Assembly: GCF_003367315.1 (NCBI RefSeq)
Contig: NZ_CP031415.1
Span: 1,176,001 to 1,240,000 of the forward strand
DNA: 64,000 nucleotides
Reading direction: 5' to 3'
DNA from: Saccharospirillum mangrovi
Lineage (GTDB): Bacteria > Pseudomonadota > Gammaproteobacteria > Pseudomonadales > Natronospirillaceae
The translations under genes and the position numbers were made by a program. Below the pieces are notes generated by a model. The model made no database searches, had not been told where the DNA came from, and worked only from the letters and a program-made list of their open reading frames with translations. This document shows positions 9,374-20,700 of this stretch, in pieces (positions within the stretch are counted from its first letter, which is position 1; the number at the start of each line of letters is the position of its first letter).

Positions 9374-10719
9374 ATCTGGTGAACAGCTTGGTGGGCATTC
9401 TGGTTGCCCTGGGCATTCTGGTGACGATTCACGAATTCGGTCACTTCTGGGTGGCCCGTCGCAACGGCATTAAGGTGCTGCGTTTTTCGATTGGTTTTGG
9501 CCGACCGCTGATTCGCTGGCACGACCGTCACGGCACGGAATTCGCCATTGCCTGGATACCGCTGGGCGGCTACGTGAAGATGCTCGACGAGCGCGAAGGC
9601 CCGGTCGCGGCTTCCGAGCGCGACCAGGCGTTCAACAACAAGACGCCGTTGCAGCGCATCGCAGTTGCTTCGGCCGGTGTGATCGCCAATTTTTTGTTTG
9701 CGATTCTGGCGTTTGCGGCGCTGTACAGCGTCGGCGTGCGTGAACTGGCGTCGTACGTCGAGGCGCCACTGGACAGCACGCCGGCCGCGTTGGCCGGGTT
9801 TGCTGAAGGCGACCGCATCACCGCTTTGGACGGGCAATCGATCAATTCCTGGCGCGGCATCAGCCTGGCTTTGGCAAGCCGGGTGGGTGACAGCGGTGAA
9901 TTGGAATTTCAGGTTGAACGCAACGGTACCGAGCGCGAGTTGTCGATTCCGGTGCAGCGTTGGCTGGCGTCCGAGTCAGAACCGAACCCGTTGAGCAATC
10001 TGGGTTTGTTTCCGGACCGGCCGGACACGCCCGCCATTATCGGTGAAGTTTTTGCCGGCGGTGCGGCCGCAGCAGCGGGTTTGCAGGCGGGTGATCGCAT
10101 CGTCGCTGTGGATGGTCAAGCCATCGAAAATTGGCTGGACTGGGTGGCGGTCATCCAGCCCAATGGCGGGCTGGATTTGACGGTCGACCTGATCCGCAAC
10201 GGTGCGCCGCTGCAACTGACCGTGACGCCAATCGAGCGCGATGTGAACGGTCAGGTTCAAGGCTTTATTGGTGCGGCCGCCGCGCCGGTGGAATGGCCGG
10301 CCGATCGTCTGATGACGTTTCGTGTTGCACCCTGGACCGGCATCTGGCTCGGTCTGCAAGACACCTGGGAAATGGTGCATCTGAGCTTCAAGATGCTCGG
10401 CAAAATGCTCAGCGGTCTGGTGTCGGTGCAACAGATTGGCGGACCGATTTCGATGGCGCAATTAGCCGGCGATTCGGTGCAGGGCGGTCTGGAAAGTTTT
10501 GTGCGGTTTCTGGCCTTTATCAGCATCAGTTTGGGCGTGGTGAATCTGCTGCCGATTCCGATTCTGGATGGCGGTCATATCCTGTTTTACAGCATTGAAT
10601 GGTTGCGCGGTCGGCCGTTGTCCGAGCGCGTGCAAGCCATTGGTTCCCAACTCGGCTTGTTGCTGGTGATGGGGCTGATGGTGCTGGCCTTTGTGAATGA
10701 TCTCGGCCGTTTGGGCTGA
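9370..10719 (+). CDS. rseP: Regulated intramembrane zinc protease RseP
   Basis: A 449-residue inner-membrane site-2 protease that cleaves anti-sigma-E factor RseA after DegS and also clears signal peptides. The zinc motif HEFGH is at residues 21-25 in the first transmembrane helix, and the second motif LDGGH sits in the C-terminal third. Two tandem periplasmic PDZ domains lie between ([13 protein letters not shown] and [13 protein letters not shown]). Length matches E. coli RseP (450). ATGA overlap with dxr; bamA follows, the conserved neighbour. Confidence 0.96.
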   Translation: MNLVNSLVGILVALGILVTIHEFGHFWVARRNGIKVLRFSIGFGRPLIRWHDRHGTEFAIAWIPLGGYVKMLDEREGPVAASERDQAFNNKTPLQRIAVASAGVIANFLFAILAFAALYSVGVRELASYVEAPLDSTPAALAGFAEGDRITALDGQSINSWRGISLALASRVGDSGELEFQVERNGTERELSIPVQRWLASESEPNPLSNLGLFPDRPDTPAIIGEVFAGGAAAAAGLQAGDRIVAVDGQAIENWLDWVAVIQPNGGLDLTVDLIRNGAPLQLTVTPIERDVNGQVQGFIGAAAAPVEWPADRLMTFRVAPWTGIWLGLQDTWEMVHLSFKMLGKMLSGLVSVQQIGGPISMAQLAGDSVQGGLESFVRFLAFISISLGVVNLLPIPILDGGHILFYSIEWLRGRPLSERVQAIGSQLGLLLVMGLMVLAFVNDLGRLG

Positions 10720-10756
10720 ATGATGGTCTGTAGTCGTTAATCGTTTGGGAGTTGTT

Positions 10757-13087
10757 ATGAGATCAGCCTGTGCAGCATTGACGGCCATGCTGCTGAGTGT
10801 CGGCGCGGTTGCCGCCCCTTTTGAGTTGAATGCCATCACCATCAATGGTTTGCAGCGAGTGTCCCTCGGTTCGGTGTTGCAGGCGTTGCCGATTCAGGAA
10901 GGCGACCGTGTCGATACCAACAATGCTGCTGACTGGTTACGTGCGATCAACGACACCGGCTATTTCAACGACGCCCGGGTGTCACGCGAAGGCGACGAAC
11001 TGATTTTCGATCTGACTGAACGACCGGCCATTCACAGCGTTAAATTTTCCGGTAATAAATCCATTCCGACCGAAACGCTGGAACGCGTGTTGGAAAACGT
11101 CGGTCTGGACGAAGGCGAAATTTACAGCCAGTCGTTGCTTGAAGGCATCGAGCTGGAACTGGAGCGCCAATACAGTTTGCAAGGTCGCTACAACGCCAGC
11201 GTTGAACTGGTGGTAACGCCGTTGTCGTTGAACCGGGTCGACATCGAACTGGACATCAGCGAAGGCCCGGTGGCGACCATCGACCACATCGAAATCACCG
11301 GCAACAGCGTCTTCACCGATGCGGAATTGCTTGATGCGATGCAGATGCGCGAAACCAGCGCCGAACGTTACCCGTTGCAATTCATCAGTCGCCGCAATCG
11401 GTTCGGACAAGCGCAACTGACCGGCGATGAATCGCGTCTGGAAAATTATTATCTCGACCGCGGTTATCTCGATTTCCGGTTGGAATCCACGCAGGTTTCC
11501 ATCGCCGATAACAAGTCGGCCATCACTCTGGTGTACAACATTCACGAAGGTGAGCCGTACACCTTGTCGAGCTTCGAACTGACCGGCGATCTGGTCGGTC
11601 TCGATGACGAACTGAATGCGTTGGTGACCGCGCAAACGGGTGAAACCTATTCGCGTCTCACCGTTGCCAAGATCAGTTCCGCCATCAGCGACAGCCTGGG
11701 CGAGCGCGGCTATGCCTTTGCCGATGTGCGTCCGCAACTGGAACCCGATCGTGATGCCTTGACCGTCGGCGTTAATTTGCAGGTCAACCCCGGCCAGCCG
11801 GTGTACGTGAACCGCATTGAAATTCGTGGTAATACCGCGACCAACGACGAAGTAATCCGTCGCGAAATGCGTCAGTTAGAACGCGCATTGGTGATCAACC
11901 GCAACATTCGCCAATCGCAGGCGCGGCTGGAGCGTCTGGGCTATTTCAGTTCGGTGAATATCAGTACTCGGCGCATTGCCGGCCGTGATGATCTGGTCGA
12001 TCTGGTGGTGGAAGTGACAGAAACCACCAACTCTCAAATTACTGGCTCCATCGGTTTTTCCGACGCCAGCGGCATCTTCGCCGAAGCACGTATCGACCAG
12101 AAAAACTTCCAGGGCAAAGGTTACGATTTTGCCGCCTCGGTGACGGTCAACGAAAGCGAACAGAACTACAACCTGTCATTTGAAGACCCGTACTTCACCA
12201 TTAATGGCGTCAGCCGCGGCATCAATTTGTTCTATCGCCGCACCGATTTCAGCAATGCGACGTTCGATACCTATGCCACCAATACCTTTGGCGGCCGTTT
12301 GACGCTGGGTTATCCGATTGCTGAAAACCAGCGCGTGAATTACGCCGTTGGTTACAGTCAGGATGAATTGTTCGTCAGCGACTCGGCGCCGAAAGAATTG
12401 ACCGATTTCAAAGACGGTAATCCGGGTACTTACGACATCTTCGATGCGCGGGTGTCCTGGGTGTACAACACCTTGAACGGGACTTTCAAAGCGACCGACG
12501 GTCGCAGGATGACGCTGGCCAGTGAAGTCGCTACGCCGTTGGGCGATCTGACTTATTACCGCCTGACCGCCGCCGCCGAGCAGTATTTCCCGATCAACGA
12601 CAATTACAGCATCCGGCTGCACACCGACCTGGGTTACGGCGGTGGTTACGGTGACGTCAGCCAGCTACCCTTTTACAAGAATTTTTACGCAGGTGGCGTG
12701 CGTTCGGTGCGCGGCTTCCAGCCGAACTCTTTGGGTCCGCTGGGAACGCCGCAATCGACCGATGGCGTGGCCGACCCGATTGGCGGCAACATCAAGGTGG
12801 AGTACGGTGCTGAGCTGTTGATTCCTATGCCGCTGGTGCAGGATCAGTCGACGTTCCGGACATCTTTGTTTGTCGACGGCGGCAACGTCTTCACCGACCA
12901 ATGCCGATCCGACAACACGGATTGTTACGAAGGCGTCGATTTTGGCGATATGCGCTACGCCGCCGGTGTCGATGTCACCTGGATTACGCCACTGGCGCCG
13001 CTGAGCCTGAGTTACGCTTGGCCGCTGAACGCTCAGGATGGCGATCAGGAACGACGCTTTGCCTTTACCATCGGTCTGGCATACTGA
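10757..13087 (+). CDS. bamA: Outer membrane protein assembly factor BamA
   Basis: A 776-residue Omp85 protein, the core of the BAM machine that inserts beta-barrels into the outer membrane. A signal peptide (RSACAALTAMLLSVGAVAA) precedes five POTRA domains (about residues 22-420), then the 16-strand barrel with the conserved VRGF motif (RSVRGFQPN). The chain ends FAFTIGLAY, a beta-signal with a terminal Tyr rather than Trp or Phe. ATG at 10757 was chosen over an in-frame TTG at 10745 because it begins the signal peptide directly. Confidence 0.97.
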   Translation: MRSACAALTAMLLSVGAVAAPFELNAITINGLQRVSLGSVLQALPIQEGDRVDTNNAADWLRAINDTGYFNDARVSREGDELIFDLTERPAIHSVKFSGNKSIPTETLERVLENVGLDEGEIYSQSLLEGIELELERQYSLQGRYNASVELVVTPLSLNRVDIELDISEGPVATIDHIEITGNSVFTDAELLDAMQMRETSAERYPLQFISRRNRFGQAQLTGDESRLENYYLDRGYLDFRLESTQVSIADNKSAITLVYNIHEGEPYTLSSFELTGDLVGLDDELNALVTAQTGETYSRLTVAKISSAISDSLGERGYAFADVRPQLEPDRDALTVGVNLQVNPGQPVYVNRIEIRGNTATNDEVIRREMRQLERALVINRNIRQSQARLERLGYFSSVNISTRRIAGRDDLVDLVVEVTETTNSQITGSIGFSDASGIFAEARIDQKNFQGKGYDFAASVTVNESEQNYNLSFEDPYFTINGVSRGINLFYRRTDFSNATFDTYATNTFGGRLTLGYPIAENQRVNYAVGYSQDELFVSDSAPKELTDFKDGNPGTYDIFDARVSWVYNTLNGTFKATDGRRMTLASEVATPLGDLTYYRLTAAAEQYFPINDNYSIRLHTDLGYGGGYGDVSQLPFYKNFYAGGVRSVRGFQPNSLGPLGTPQSTDGVADPIGGNIKVEYGAELLIPMPLVQDQSTFRTSLFVDGGNVFTDQCRSDNTDCYEGVDFGDMRYAAGVDVTWITPLAPLSLSYAWPLNAQDGDQERRFAFTIGLAY

Positions 13088-13136
13088 CCGGCCCGACTTG
13101 AACGACCCACATTCACCGGAAAAAACGGGAGTCGCT

Positions 13137-13691
13137 GTGAAATTTCATCCATTCAAGGCATCACATCGAAGCATTCGCCCACTGCTGCTGGTGGTCATGA
13201 GTTCCCTGGCGCTGTTGTCAGCGACCGCTCAGGCTGAAGATCTCGCCCTGCTGGATCAGGATTACGTGCTGTTTAACAGCCAGGTGGCACAACAAGCCAG
13301 CAACGCATTGAAGCAGGAGTTTGCCCGCGAAGAACAACAGGTGCAGACACTGGAGCAGTCCATCCGCCAATTGCAAAGCCAGGCGCGTACCGACGCCGAC
13401 ATCATGACCGATGAAGAACGGGCACGACTGCAATCCGATCTGCAAAGCCGCCTGCGCGAACGCGAGCAACTGGTGCGTCAGTTACAGCAAGTGCAGGCCG
13501 AGCGGCGCAACGCCTTTATTCGTCAGTATCAGCCGATTCTGGCGCAGGCCGTGGAAAACGTGGCCGGTGAACAGTTCGACATCATCTTTGACAAAGGCGC
13601 GGTGATTTATCATCGCAACTCGCTCGACATCACCGAAGCGGTGTTGAACGAATTCAACAGCCTGGTTGCACAGCAAGGTGGCGCTAATTGA
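13137..13691 (+). CDS. skp: Periplasmic chaperone Skp/OmpH
   Basis: A 184-residue periplasmic chaperone that holds unfolded outer-membrane proteins for BamA. A basic N-terminus and hydrophobic signal peptide end at AQA near residue 34. The mature part is a long charged coiled coil ([20 protein letters not shown]), the tentacle hairpins of Skp. The GTG at 13137, preceded by GGGAG, was chosen; the open frame upstream overlaps bamA and has no signal-like character. Stop overlaps lpxD by 1 nt. Confidence 0.92.
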   Translation: MKFHPFKASHRSIRPLLLVVMSSLALLSATAQAEDLALLDQDYVLFNSQVAQQASNALKQEFAREEQQVQTLEQSIRQLQSQARTDADIMTDEERARLQSDLQSRLREREQLVRQLQQVQAERRNAFIRQYQPILAQAVENVAGEQFDIIFDKGAVIYHRNSLDITEAVLNEFNSLVAQQGGAN

Positions 13692-14743
13692 TGCAGACGG
13701 CACGAACCCTGGCTGAATTACTGAACGCTCGCCTGGCGGGCGATGAAAGCCAATGGGATCAGCCGTTGCAACAGCCGGCGCCGCTGGATAAGGCGGTTGC
13801 CGGTCAACTGACGTTTTTATCGTCAGTCAAATACAAGCGTCAGTTAACCGACTGCTCGGCCACAGCGATTCTGCTTAAAGAAGACGCTGTATCCGATGCG
13901 CCAGCGACCGCCGCATTATTGGTGGTGCCTGACCCTTACCGCGCCTACGCCCGCGCCTCGCGTGAATTCAGCCACGAGCCGGCGCCTTACGCGGGTGTGC
14001 ACCCCAGTGCTGTGGTGGCTGACGACGTGACTTTGGGCGAAGGCGTCAGTATCGGTGCGCGTGCTGTGGTGGAAGCGGGTTGCCGGATTTCAGCGGGCGT
14101 GGTGATCGGTGCTGGCTGCTATCTCGGCGAAGGTGTGGTGATCGGCGAACGCACGCGTTTGATGGCTAATGTCACCGTGCATTACGGCGTGACCTTAGGC
14201 ACCGATTGCCGCATTCATTCCGGCGCGGTGCTTGGTGGCGACGGCTTTGGCTTTGCGCCGGCGGCGCCTGGCTGGGAGCGGATCGCACAACTGGGGTCGG
14301 TAGTGATCGGCAATCGCGTCGATATCGGCTCCAACTGCACGGTCGATCGCGGTGCCATCGACGACACCCGCATCGACGACGACGTCATCATCGACAACCT
14401 GGTGCAGATTGGCCATAACGTTCACCTCGGCCAGGGCGTGGCGATGGTCAGTCAGTCCGGCGTGGCTGGCAGCACCGAGGTAGGTGCGGGTTGTACCATT
14501 GGCGGCCAGACCGGCGTCAACGGCCACATCAAGGTGTTGCCGGGCACGCATTTCACCGGCCAGACGATGGTGACCAAAGCGCCGACCGAGCCGGGCGTGT
14601 ATTCTTCCGGCTGGCCGTTGCAGCCCAATCTGGAATGGCGGCGGACGGTGTCCCGGTTGCAGAAACTGGATAAATTTGACGAACGTTTAAAACAATTGGA
14701 AAAGAAGTTGGCGTCAGCCAATCGTGAAGAGGATTCCGAATGA
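13691..14743 (+). CDS. lpxD: UDP-3-O-acylglucosamine N-acyltransferase LpxD
   Basis: A 350-residue acyltransferase that adds the N-linked hydroxyacyl chain in lipid A synthesis. The N-terminal uridine-binding domain precedes a left-handed beta-helix of hexapeptide repeats (about residues 100-300). The catalytic His lies in [13 protein letters not shown]. The [15 protein letters not shown] segment and C-terminal helix are typical. ATG at 13691 overlaps the skp stop by 1 nt; a TTG one codon upstream is less likely. Confidence 0.97.
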   Translation: MQTARTLAELLNARLAGDESQWDQPLQQPAPLDKAVAGQLTFLSSVKYKRQLTDCSATAILLKEDAVSDAPATAALLVVPDPYRAYARASREFSHEPAPYAGVHPSAVVADDVTLGEGVSIGARAVVEAGCRISAGVVIGAGCYLGEGVVIGERTRLMANVTVHYGVTLGTDCRIHSGAVLGGDGFGFAPAAPGWERIAQLGSVVIGNRVDIGSNCTVDRGAIDDTRIDDDVIIDNLVQIGHNVHLGQGVAMVSQSGVAGSTEVGAGCTIGGQTGVNGHIKVLPGTHFTGQTMVTKAPTEPGVYSSGWPLQPNLEWRRTVSRLQKLDKFDERLKQLEKKLASANREEDSE

Positions 14744-15198
14744 CCCTGTCGTTACCCCTGGATCATGAAGCCATCAAAACCTATTTGCCGCATCGTTATC
14801 CGTTTTTGCTGGTCGATCGGGTGACCGATCTGGCTGCGGGCGACAGCATCCAGGGCTACAAAAACGTCTCCGGCAATGAAGAAGTCTTTAACGGCCATTT
14901 TCCCGGACAGGCGATTTTTCCTGGCGTGATGATCTGCGAAGCGCTGGCGCAGTTGTCGGCTATTCTGGGCTTTGCCACCAGTGGCAACCGCCCGGCCGAT
15001 GGCTATCTGTATCTGTTTGCGGGCCTGGATAACGTCAAATTCAAACGTCAGGTGGTACCGGGCGATCGGCTGGAACTGTTTTCCAAACTGGTGTCAGAAC
15101 GCCGTGGCATTTTCCGTTTTGAGTGCCGCGCTGAAGTGGACGGCCAGCTGGCGGCCACGGCCGATATTGTCTGTGCTGAACGGAAGCAGGGTTCGTGA
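14740..15198 (+). CDS. fabZ: 3-hydroxyacyl-[acyl-carrier-protein] dehydratase FabZ
   Basis: A 152-residue hot-dog-fold dehydratase of type II fatty acid synthesis. The catalytic His and Glu are in [21 protein letters not shown]; the N-terminal [11 protein letters not shown] is diagnostic. Placed between lpxD and lpxA, it competes with LpxA for hydroxyacyl-ACP, linking lipid A and phospholipid supply. Four-base overlaps on both sides. Confidence 0.97.
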   Translation: MTLSLPLDHEAIKTYLPHRYPFLLVDRVTDLAAGDSIQGYKNVSGNEEVFNGHFPGQAIFPGVMICEALAQLSAILGFATSGNRPADGYLYLFAGLDNVKFKRQVVPGDRLELFSKLVSERRGIFRFECRAEVDGQLAATADIVCAERKQGS

Positions 15199-15965
15199 TA
15201 CATCCAACCGCTTTGGTCGATCCGACCGCGCGCCTGGCTGAAGGCGTTGAGGTCGGTCCATATTCCATCATCGGTGCCAACGTTGAGATTGGCGCCGATA
15301 CCTGGATTGGCCCGCACGTGGTCGTTCAGGGGCCGACGGTCATTGGCCGTGGCAACCGTATTTTCCAGTTCGCCAGCGTCGGCGAAGCTTGCCAGGATCT
15401 GAAATACAAAGGCGAACCCACGCGCCTGATCATTGGCGACAACAACACCATTCGTGAAGGCGTTACCTTGCATCGCGGCACCATTCAGGACCAGGGCGAA
15501 ACCCGGGTTGGCAACGGCTGCCTGCTGATGGCCTACAGCCATGTCGCACACGATGTGGTGATGGGCGACGACGTTATCATTGCCAACGGCACCCAGCTGG
15601 CCGGCCATGTGCACATTGGCGACCACGCCATTTTGGGCGGCAACTGTGGCATCCATCAGTTTTGTCGCATCGGCGCGCACGCCTTTTTGGGCGCGGGCAC
15701 GACGCTGGTTAAAGACGTGCCGGCTTATTTGATGGTGCAGGGCAACCCGGCGGCACCGCATGGCATGAATCTGGAAGGCTTGCGCCGGCGTGGTTTCAGC
15801 GCTGACGCCATCAGTGCGTTGCGACGTGCCTATAAAACCGTTTATCGCGAAGGCCGCACCGTCAAAGACGCCTTGGCGGAGCTGGAAACCCAGGCCGCCG
15901 ACCACCCGGAAGTCCAGCCTTTTATCGACAGCATCGCCACGGCCAGTCGAGGCATTCTGCGTTGA
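15195..15965 (+). CDS. lpxA: UDP-N-acetylglucosamine O-acyltransferase LpxA
   Basis: A 256-residue enzyme for the first step of lipid A synthesis. It has hexapeptide repeats ([20 protein letters not shown] onward), the catalytic histidine in LMAYSHVAHD, and a C-terminal helical domain. The start is GTG (15195-15197), overlapping the fabZ stop as GTGA; no better start is visible. Length matches the family (262 in E. coli). Confidence 0.96.
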   Translation: MIHPTALVDPTARLAEGVEVGPYSIIGANVEIGADTWIGPHVVVQGPTVIGRGNRIFQFASVGEACQDLKYKGEPTRLIIGDNNTIREGVTLHRGTIQDQGETRVGNGCLLMAYSHVAHDVVMGDDVIIANGTQLAGHVHIGDHAILGGNCGIHQFCRIGAHAFLGAGTTLVKDVPAYLMVQGNPAAPHGMNLEGLRRRGFSADAISALRRAYKTVYREGRTVKDALAELETQAADHPEVQPFIDSIATASRGILR

Positions 15966-17134
15966 TGAGCCCTGTAGCCAAGCCGCCCAAGCTGCGCGTC
16001 GCGTTGCTGGCCGGCGAGACCAGCGGCGATATCCTCGGCGCCGGTCTGATGAAAGCACTGCGTCGCCAACACCCCAACATTGAATTCGCCGGCATCGGCG
16101 GTCCGCGCATGATCGCTGAGGGCCTGGTCAGTCGTGTGCCGATGGAGCGCCTGTCGGTGATGGGTTTGACCGAAGTGTTGGGGCGGCTGCGTGAATTGTT
16201 CCGTATCCGGGCGCGCTATCGCGACTGGTGCCTGCACTGGAAGCCGGACGTTTTTGTCGGCATCGATGCGCCCGATTTCAATCTCGGCCTGGAGAAACAA
16301 CTGCGCGAGGCCGGCATTCGCACCGTGCATTATGTGTCGCCCTCGGTCTGGGCCTGGCGCCAGGGGCGGGTGAAAAAAATCCGCGCTGCCGTCGATCACA
16401 TTCTGACGCTGTTGCCGTTCGAAGCCGATTTCTACCGCGAGCATGACGTGCCGGTCACTTTCGTTGGTCATACCTTGGCCGACAGCCTGCCGTTGGAGCC
16501 CGATAAAGCCGCTGCCCGTCGTACGCTGGGCATTCCCGACGACGAGCGCTGTCTGGCGGTATTACCGGGCAGTCGCGGTTCGGAAGTCAGCCGGCTGGCG
16601 CCGCTGTTTTTGCAGGCGGCGACTGAATTGCAACATCGTACGGGCGCTGTCCGGGTATTAATTCCGGCGGCCAATGAACATCGTCGCGAACAGATTGAAG
16701 CCGCCGTATTGCGCCACGGCAACGGCCTGCATATCGACCTGATTTCCGGTCAGTCCGACACCGTAATGGCGGCGGCCGACGGCGTTCTTTTGGCGTCGGG
16801 CACGGCAGCGTTGGAAGCCATGTTGCTGAAACGCCCCATGGTCGTGGCGTACCGGCTGAATGCGATTACGCATCAGATCGTCAAAGCGCTGGCAACCAGC
16901 CGCTGGGCGTCATTGCCGAATGTGCTGGCGCAAGCGGATTGGGTGCCAGAGCGGTTGCAGTACGACGCCACCGTGGAGCGTCTGTGTGACGATCTGATCG
17001 AGATTCTCGACAACACCGAATACCGCAATCAGTTCGAACAACGCGCCACCTTTTTGCATCGCCAACTGGCGCGCAACGCCGATGAACGCGCGGCCGAAGC
17101 AGTATTGGCGGTGGCCGGCGTTAAGGCGCCATGA
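15965..17134 (+). CDS. lpxB: Lipid-A-disaccharide synthase
   Basis: A 389-residue GT19 glycosyltransferase joining UDP-2,3-diacylglucosamine and lipid X. The N-terminal [13 protein letters not shown] and the [19 protein letters not shown] segment are family hallmarks, as is LPGSRGSEV in the donor-binding half. ATG at 15965 overlaps the lpxA stop. Followed by rnhB with an ATGA overlap, the usual order. Confidence 0.97.
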   Translation: MSPVAKPPKLRVALLAGETSGDILGAGLMKALRRQHPNIEFAGIGGPRMIAEGLVSRVPMERLSVMGLTEVLGRLRELFRIRARYRDWCLHWKPDVFVGIDAPDFNLGLEKQLREAGIRTVHYVSPSVWAWRQGRVKKIRAAVDHILTLLPFEADFYREHDVPVTFVGHTLADSLPLEPDKAAARRTLGIPDDERCLAVLPGSRGSEVSRLAPLFLQAATELQHRTGAVRVLIPAANEHRREQIEAAVLRHGNGLHIDLISGQSDTVMAAADGVLLASGTAALEAMLLKRPMVVAYRLNAITHQIVKALATSRWASLPNVLAQADWVPERLQYDATVERLCDDLIEILDNTEYRNQFEQRATFLHRQLARNADERAAEAVLAVAGVKAP

Positions 17135-17745
17135 CGCAAGGCGGGTTCGAGTTTGAGCAAGGCGCCGCCTTGGTCGCTGGTGTTGATGAAGTTGGCCGGG
17201 GGCCGTTGGCTGGCGATGTCGTCGCGGCGGCCGTTATCCTCGATCCGAATCGTCCGATTGCCGGCCTGGCCGATTCCAAAAAACTCAGCGCCAAACGGCG
17301 CGAAGCCTTGGCCGAACAGATTCGCGAACGGGCTTTGGCCTGGTGTGTTGCTCGCGCCAGCGTTGCTGAAATCGACACCCTGAATATTTTGCAGGCCAGC
17401 CTGCTGGCGATGAAACGCGCGGTGGCCGGTTTGACGCCCCAGCCGGATTTCTGCCAGATCGACGGCAACAAGCTGCCCAAGGGTTTGCCGTGCCCGGCCG
17501 AGGCCATCGTTGGCGGCGATGGCAAAGTTGCAGCCATCGGCGCGGCGTCGATTCTGGCTAAAGTGCAGCGCGACCAGGAACTGGTTGAACTGGACCGTCG
17601 CTTTCCCCAGTATGGTTTTGCCCGTCATAAGGGCTACCCGACCGCCGAACATCTGGCGGCCTTGGCCGAACACGGCGTTACTGACCAACATCGACGCAGT
17701 TACGCCCCGGTCCGTCTGGCGCTGGCGCGCGCCGCCGACAACTGA
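17131..17745 (+). CDS. rnhB: Ribonuclease HII
   Basis: A 204-residue endonuclease that removes ribonucleotides misincorporated in DNA. The active-site acidic residues lie in [14 protein letters not shown] (Asp-Glu), near QIDGNKLP and in the [21 protein letters not shown] segment. The GRG substrate-binding motif is intact. Start overlaps the lpxB stop; dnaE follows after 35 bp, putting two DNA-maintenance genes at the end of an envelope operon. Confidence 0.96.
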   Translation: MTQGGFEFEQGAALVAGVDEVGRGPLAGDVVAAAVILDPNRPIAGLADSKKLSAKRREALAEQIRERALAWCVARASVAEIDTLNILQASLLAMKRAVAGLTPQPDFCQIDGNKLPKGLPCPAEAIVGGDGKVAAIGAASILAKVQRDQELVELDRRFPQYGFARHKGYPTAEHLAALAEHGVTDQHRRSYAPVRLALARAADN

Positions 17746-17780
17746 TCGTCACCTTTACATCGTCAAGATTGGAGAATTCC

Positions 17781-20700
17781 GTGGCTCCGCAATTCGTTCA
17801 CCTGCGCGTACACACCGACTATTCGCTGCTCGACGGCCTGATCCGGCCCAAAGGGCTGGTCAAGGCAACGGCCAGTGCTGGCATGGGCGCGGTCGCCATC
17901 ACTGACATCGGCAACTTTTTTGGTCTGGTGAAATTTTACGGCGCGGCCATGGGTTCAGGCGTCAAGCCGATTCTGGGCGCTGATCTGTGGATCGAAAACC
18001 CGGCCGACGATGCCGCGCCGTTCCTGATGACGGCGCTGTCGATCAACCCCGACGGCTATCGTAACTTGACCGAACTGATTTCCGACGGCTACCAGCTCAA
18101 CCAACGCCACGACAAAGCCTTAATCAAAGTCGACTGGCTGGAGGCGAAAAACGCCGGTCTGGTGTTGCTCAGCGGCGCCCGGCACGGCGACGTTGGCGAT
18201 GCGCTGAGTCGCGGCAAAACCGACTACGCCCGCGAACTGGCAGCACGTTGGAAAGCGACGTTCGGTGATCGTTATTACTTGGAATTGCAGCGCACCAGCC
18301 GCGATCAGGACGAAACTCTGGTGCAGGGCGCTTTGCTGGTGGCGCGCGAACTGGGCATTCCGGTGGTCGCCACCAACGATGTGATGTTCTTAACCCAGGA
18401 CGACTTCGACGCCCACGAAGCCCGCGTCAGCATCAACGATGGCGTCGTGTTGGACGACCCGAAACGCCTGCGCCGCTATTCCGATCAACAATATTTGAAG
18501 AGTCCGGCGCAGATGGCCGAGCTGTTCAAAGACATTCCCGAGGCCATCGAGAACTCGGTGCACATCGCCGAGCGCTGCTCGACCACCATCAAGCTGGGCG
18601 AATACTTCCTGCCGGAATACCCGATTCCCGCCGGCATGACGATGGCCGAATACTTCCGTCAGTTGAGTTTCGATGGCCTGGAAAACCGCCTGAAAACCAT
18701 TCTGCCGGAAGGCACGGCCGACCTTGAGGCGCGCAAAAAAGAATACGTCGACCGGCTCGATTTCGAGCTGAAGATCATTCTGGACATGGGTTTCCCCGGT
18801 TACTTCCTGATCGTGATGGACTTTATCCGCTGGGCCAAGGAACACGACATTCCCGTTGGTCCGGGCCGGGGCTCGGGTGCCGGTTCACTGGTCGCCTATT
18901 CGCTCGACATCACCGACCTGGACCCGATCGAATACGACCTGCTGTTCGAACGTTTCCTGAACCCGGAGCGGGTGTCGATGCCCGACTTCGACGTCGACTT
19001 CTGCATGGAAAAACGCGACCGCGTGATTCAGTACGTGGCCGACCGTTACGGCCGCCAGGCGGTGTCGCAGATCGTCACCTTCGGCACCATGGCGGCGAAG
19101 GCGGTGGTGCGCGATGTCGCCCGGGTGCAGGGGAAGGCTTATGGCCTGGCCGACCGCATCTCGAAAATGATTCCCGGCGATCCGGGCATGACGCTGCAAA
19201 AGGCGCTCGATGAAGTCGCGGAATTGAAGGAGTTTATTGAGCAGGACGAAGAAGCCGCCGAAATCTGGGAAATGGCACTCAAGCTCGAAGGCATTACCCG
19301 CCAGACCGGCAAGCACGCCGGCGGTGTGGTGATCGCGCCGACCAAACTGACCGATTTCTCGCCGCTGCTGTGTGAACCGGACGGCACTGGTCTGGTCACC
19401 CAATACGACAAAAACGACGTCGAAGAAGCCGGTCTGGTGAAGTTCGACTTCCTGGGTCTGCGCACGCTGACAATCATCGACTGGGCGCTGAAAATTATTA
19501 ACCCGCGCCTGATCGCCGACGGCCAGGAACCGATCGACATCAACACCATTCCGTTGGCCGACGAAGCCTCGTTCGACCTGCTCAAGCAGGCCAAAACCAC
19601 GGCGGTGTTCCAGCTCGAATCACGCGGTATGAAAGACCTGATCCGCCGCCTGCAACCGGACTGTCTGGACGACATGATCGCCCTGGTGGCCTTGTTCCGC
19701 CCCGGCCCGTTGCAGTCGGGCATGGTGGACAACTTCATCAACCGCAAACACGGTCGCGAAGTCGTCTCCTACCCGGATTCGCAATATCAGCACGAATGGC
19801 TGAAAGACATTCTGGCACCGACCTACGGCATCATTCTGTATCAGGAACAGGTGATGCAGATTGCCCAGGTGCTGGCCGGCTACACACTCGGCGGCGCCGA
19901 CTTGCTGCGGCGTGCCATGGGTAAAAAGAAACCCGAAGAAATGGCCAAGCAGCGCGAAGTCTTTGCGCAAGGTGCGGCGGCCAAGGGCGTCGATGCGGAA
20001 TTGGCGACCAAGATTTTTGACCTGGTGGAAAAATTCGCCGGTTACGGTTTCAACAAATCGCACTCGGCGGCTTATGCTTTGGTGTCGTACCAGACGCTGT
20101 GGCTGAAGGCGCATTATCCGGCTGCCTTTATGGCGGCAACGATGTCGTCGGAATTGGACAACACCGACAAGGTGGTGATCTTCATCGAAGATTGCCGCCA
20201 GTTGGGCATCGATGTGTTGCCGCCGGACGTCAACGCCGGTGAGTACATGTTCACCGTCAACGACGACGATCAGATCATCTACGGCCTCGGCGCCATCAAA
20301 GGCGTTGGCGAAGGCCCGGTCGAGGCCATTGTCAAAGCACGCCAGGAAGGCCCGTTCACCGATTTGTTCGATTTCTGTCAGCGCGTTGACAGCCGCAAGG
20401 TCAACAAGCGCTGCATCGAAGCGCTGATCAAAGCCGGCGCGCTCGACAATTTAGCGCCGCACCGCGCCATTATGCTGGCGGCGATGGAAGACGCCGTGCG
20501 CACCGCCGAACAGGCGGCCAACAACGAAGCCGCTGGCATGGTCGATTTGTTTGGCGAAATTCAGGCCGAAGTGCAGAGCGATCCGTACGAACCGTTCAAA
20601 GATGTGCTCGAACACGCTATCAAACAACGGCTGGCGGGCGAAAAAGAAACGCTCGGTCTGTATTTGACCGGTCACCCGATCGACGAATACGAAGCCGAAG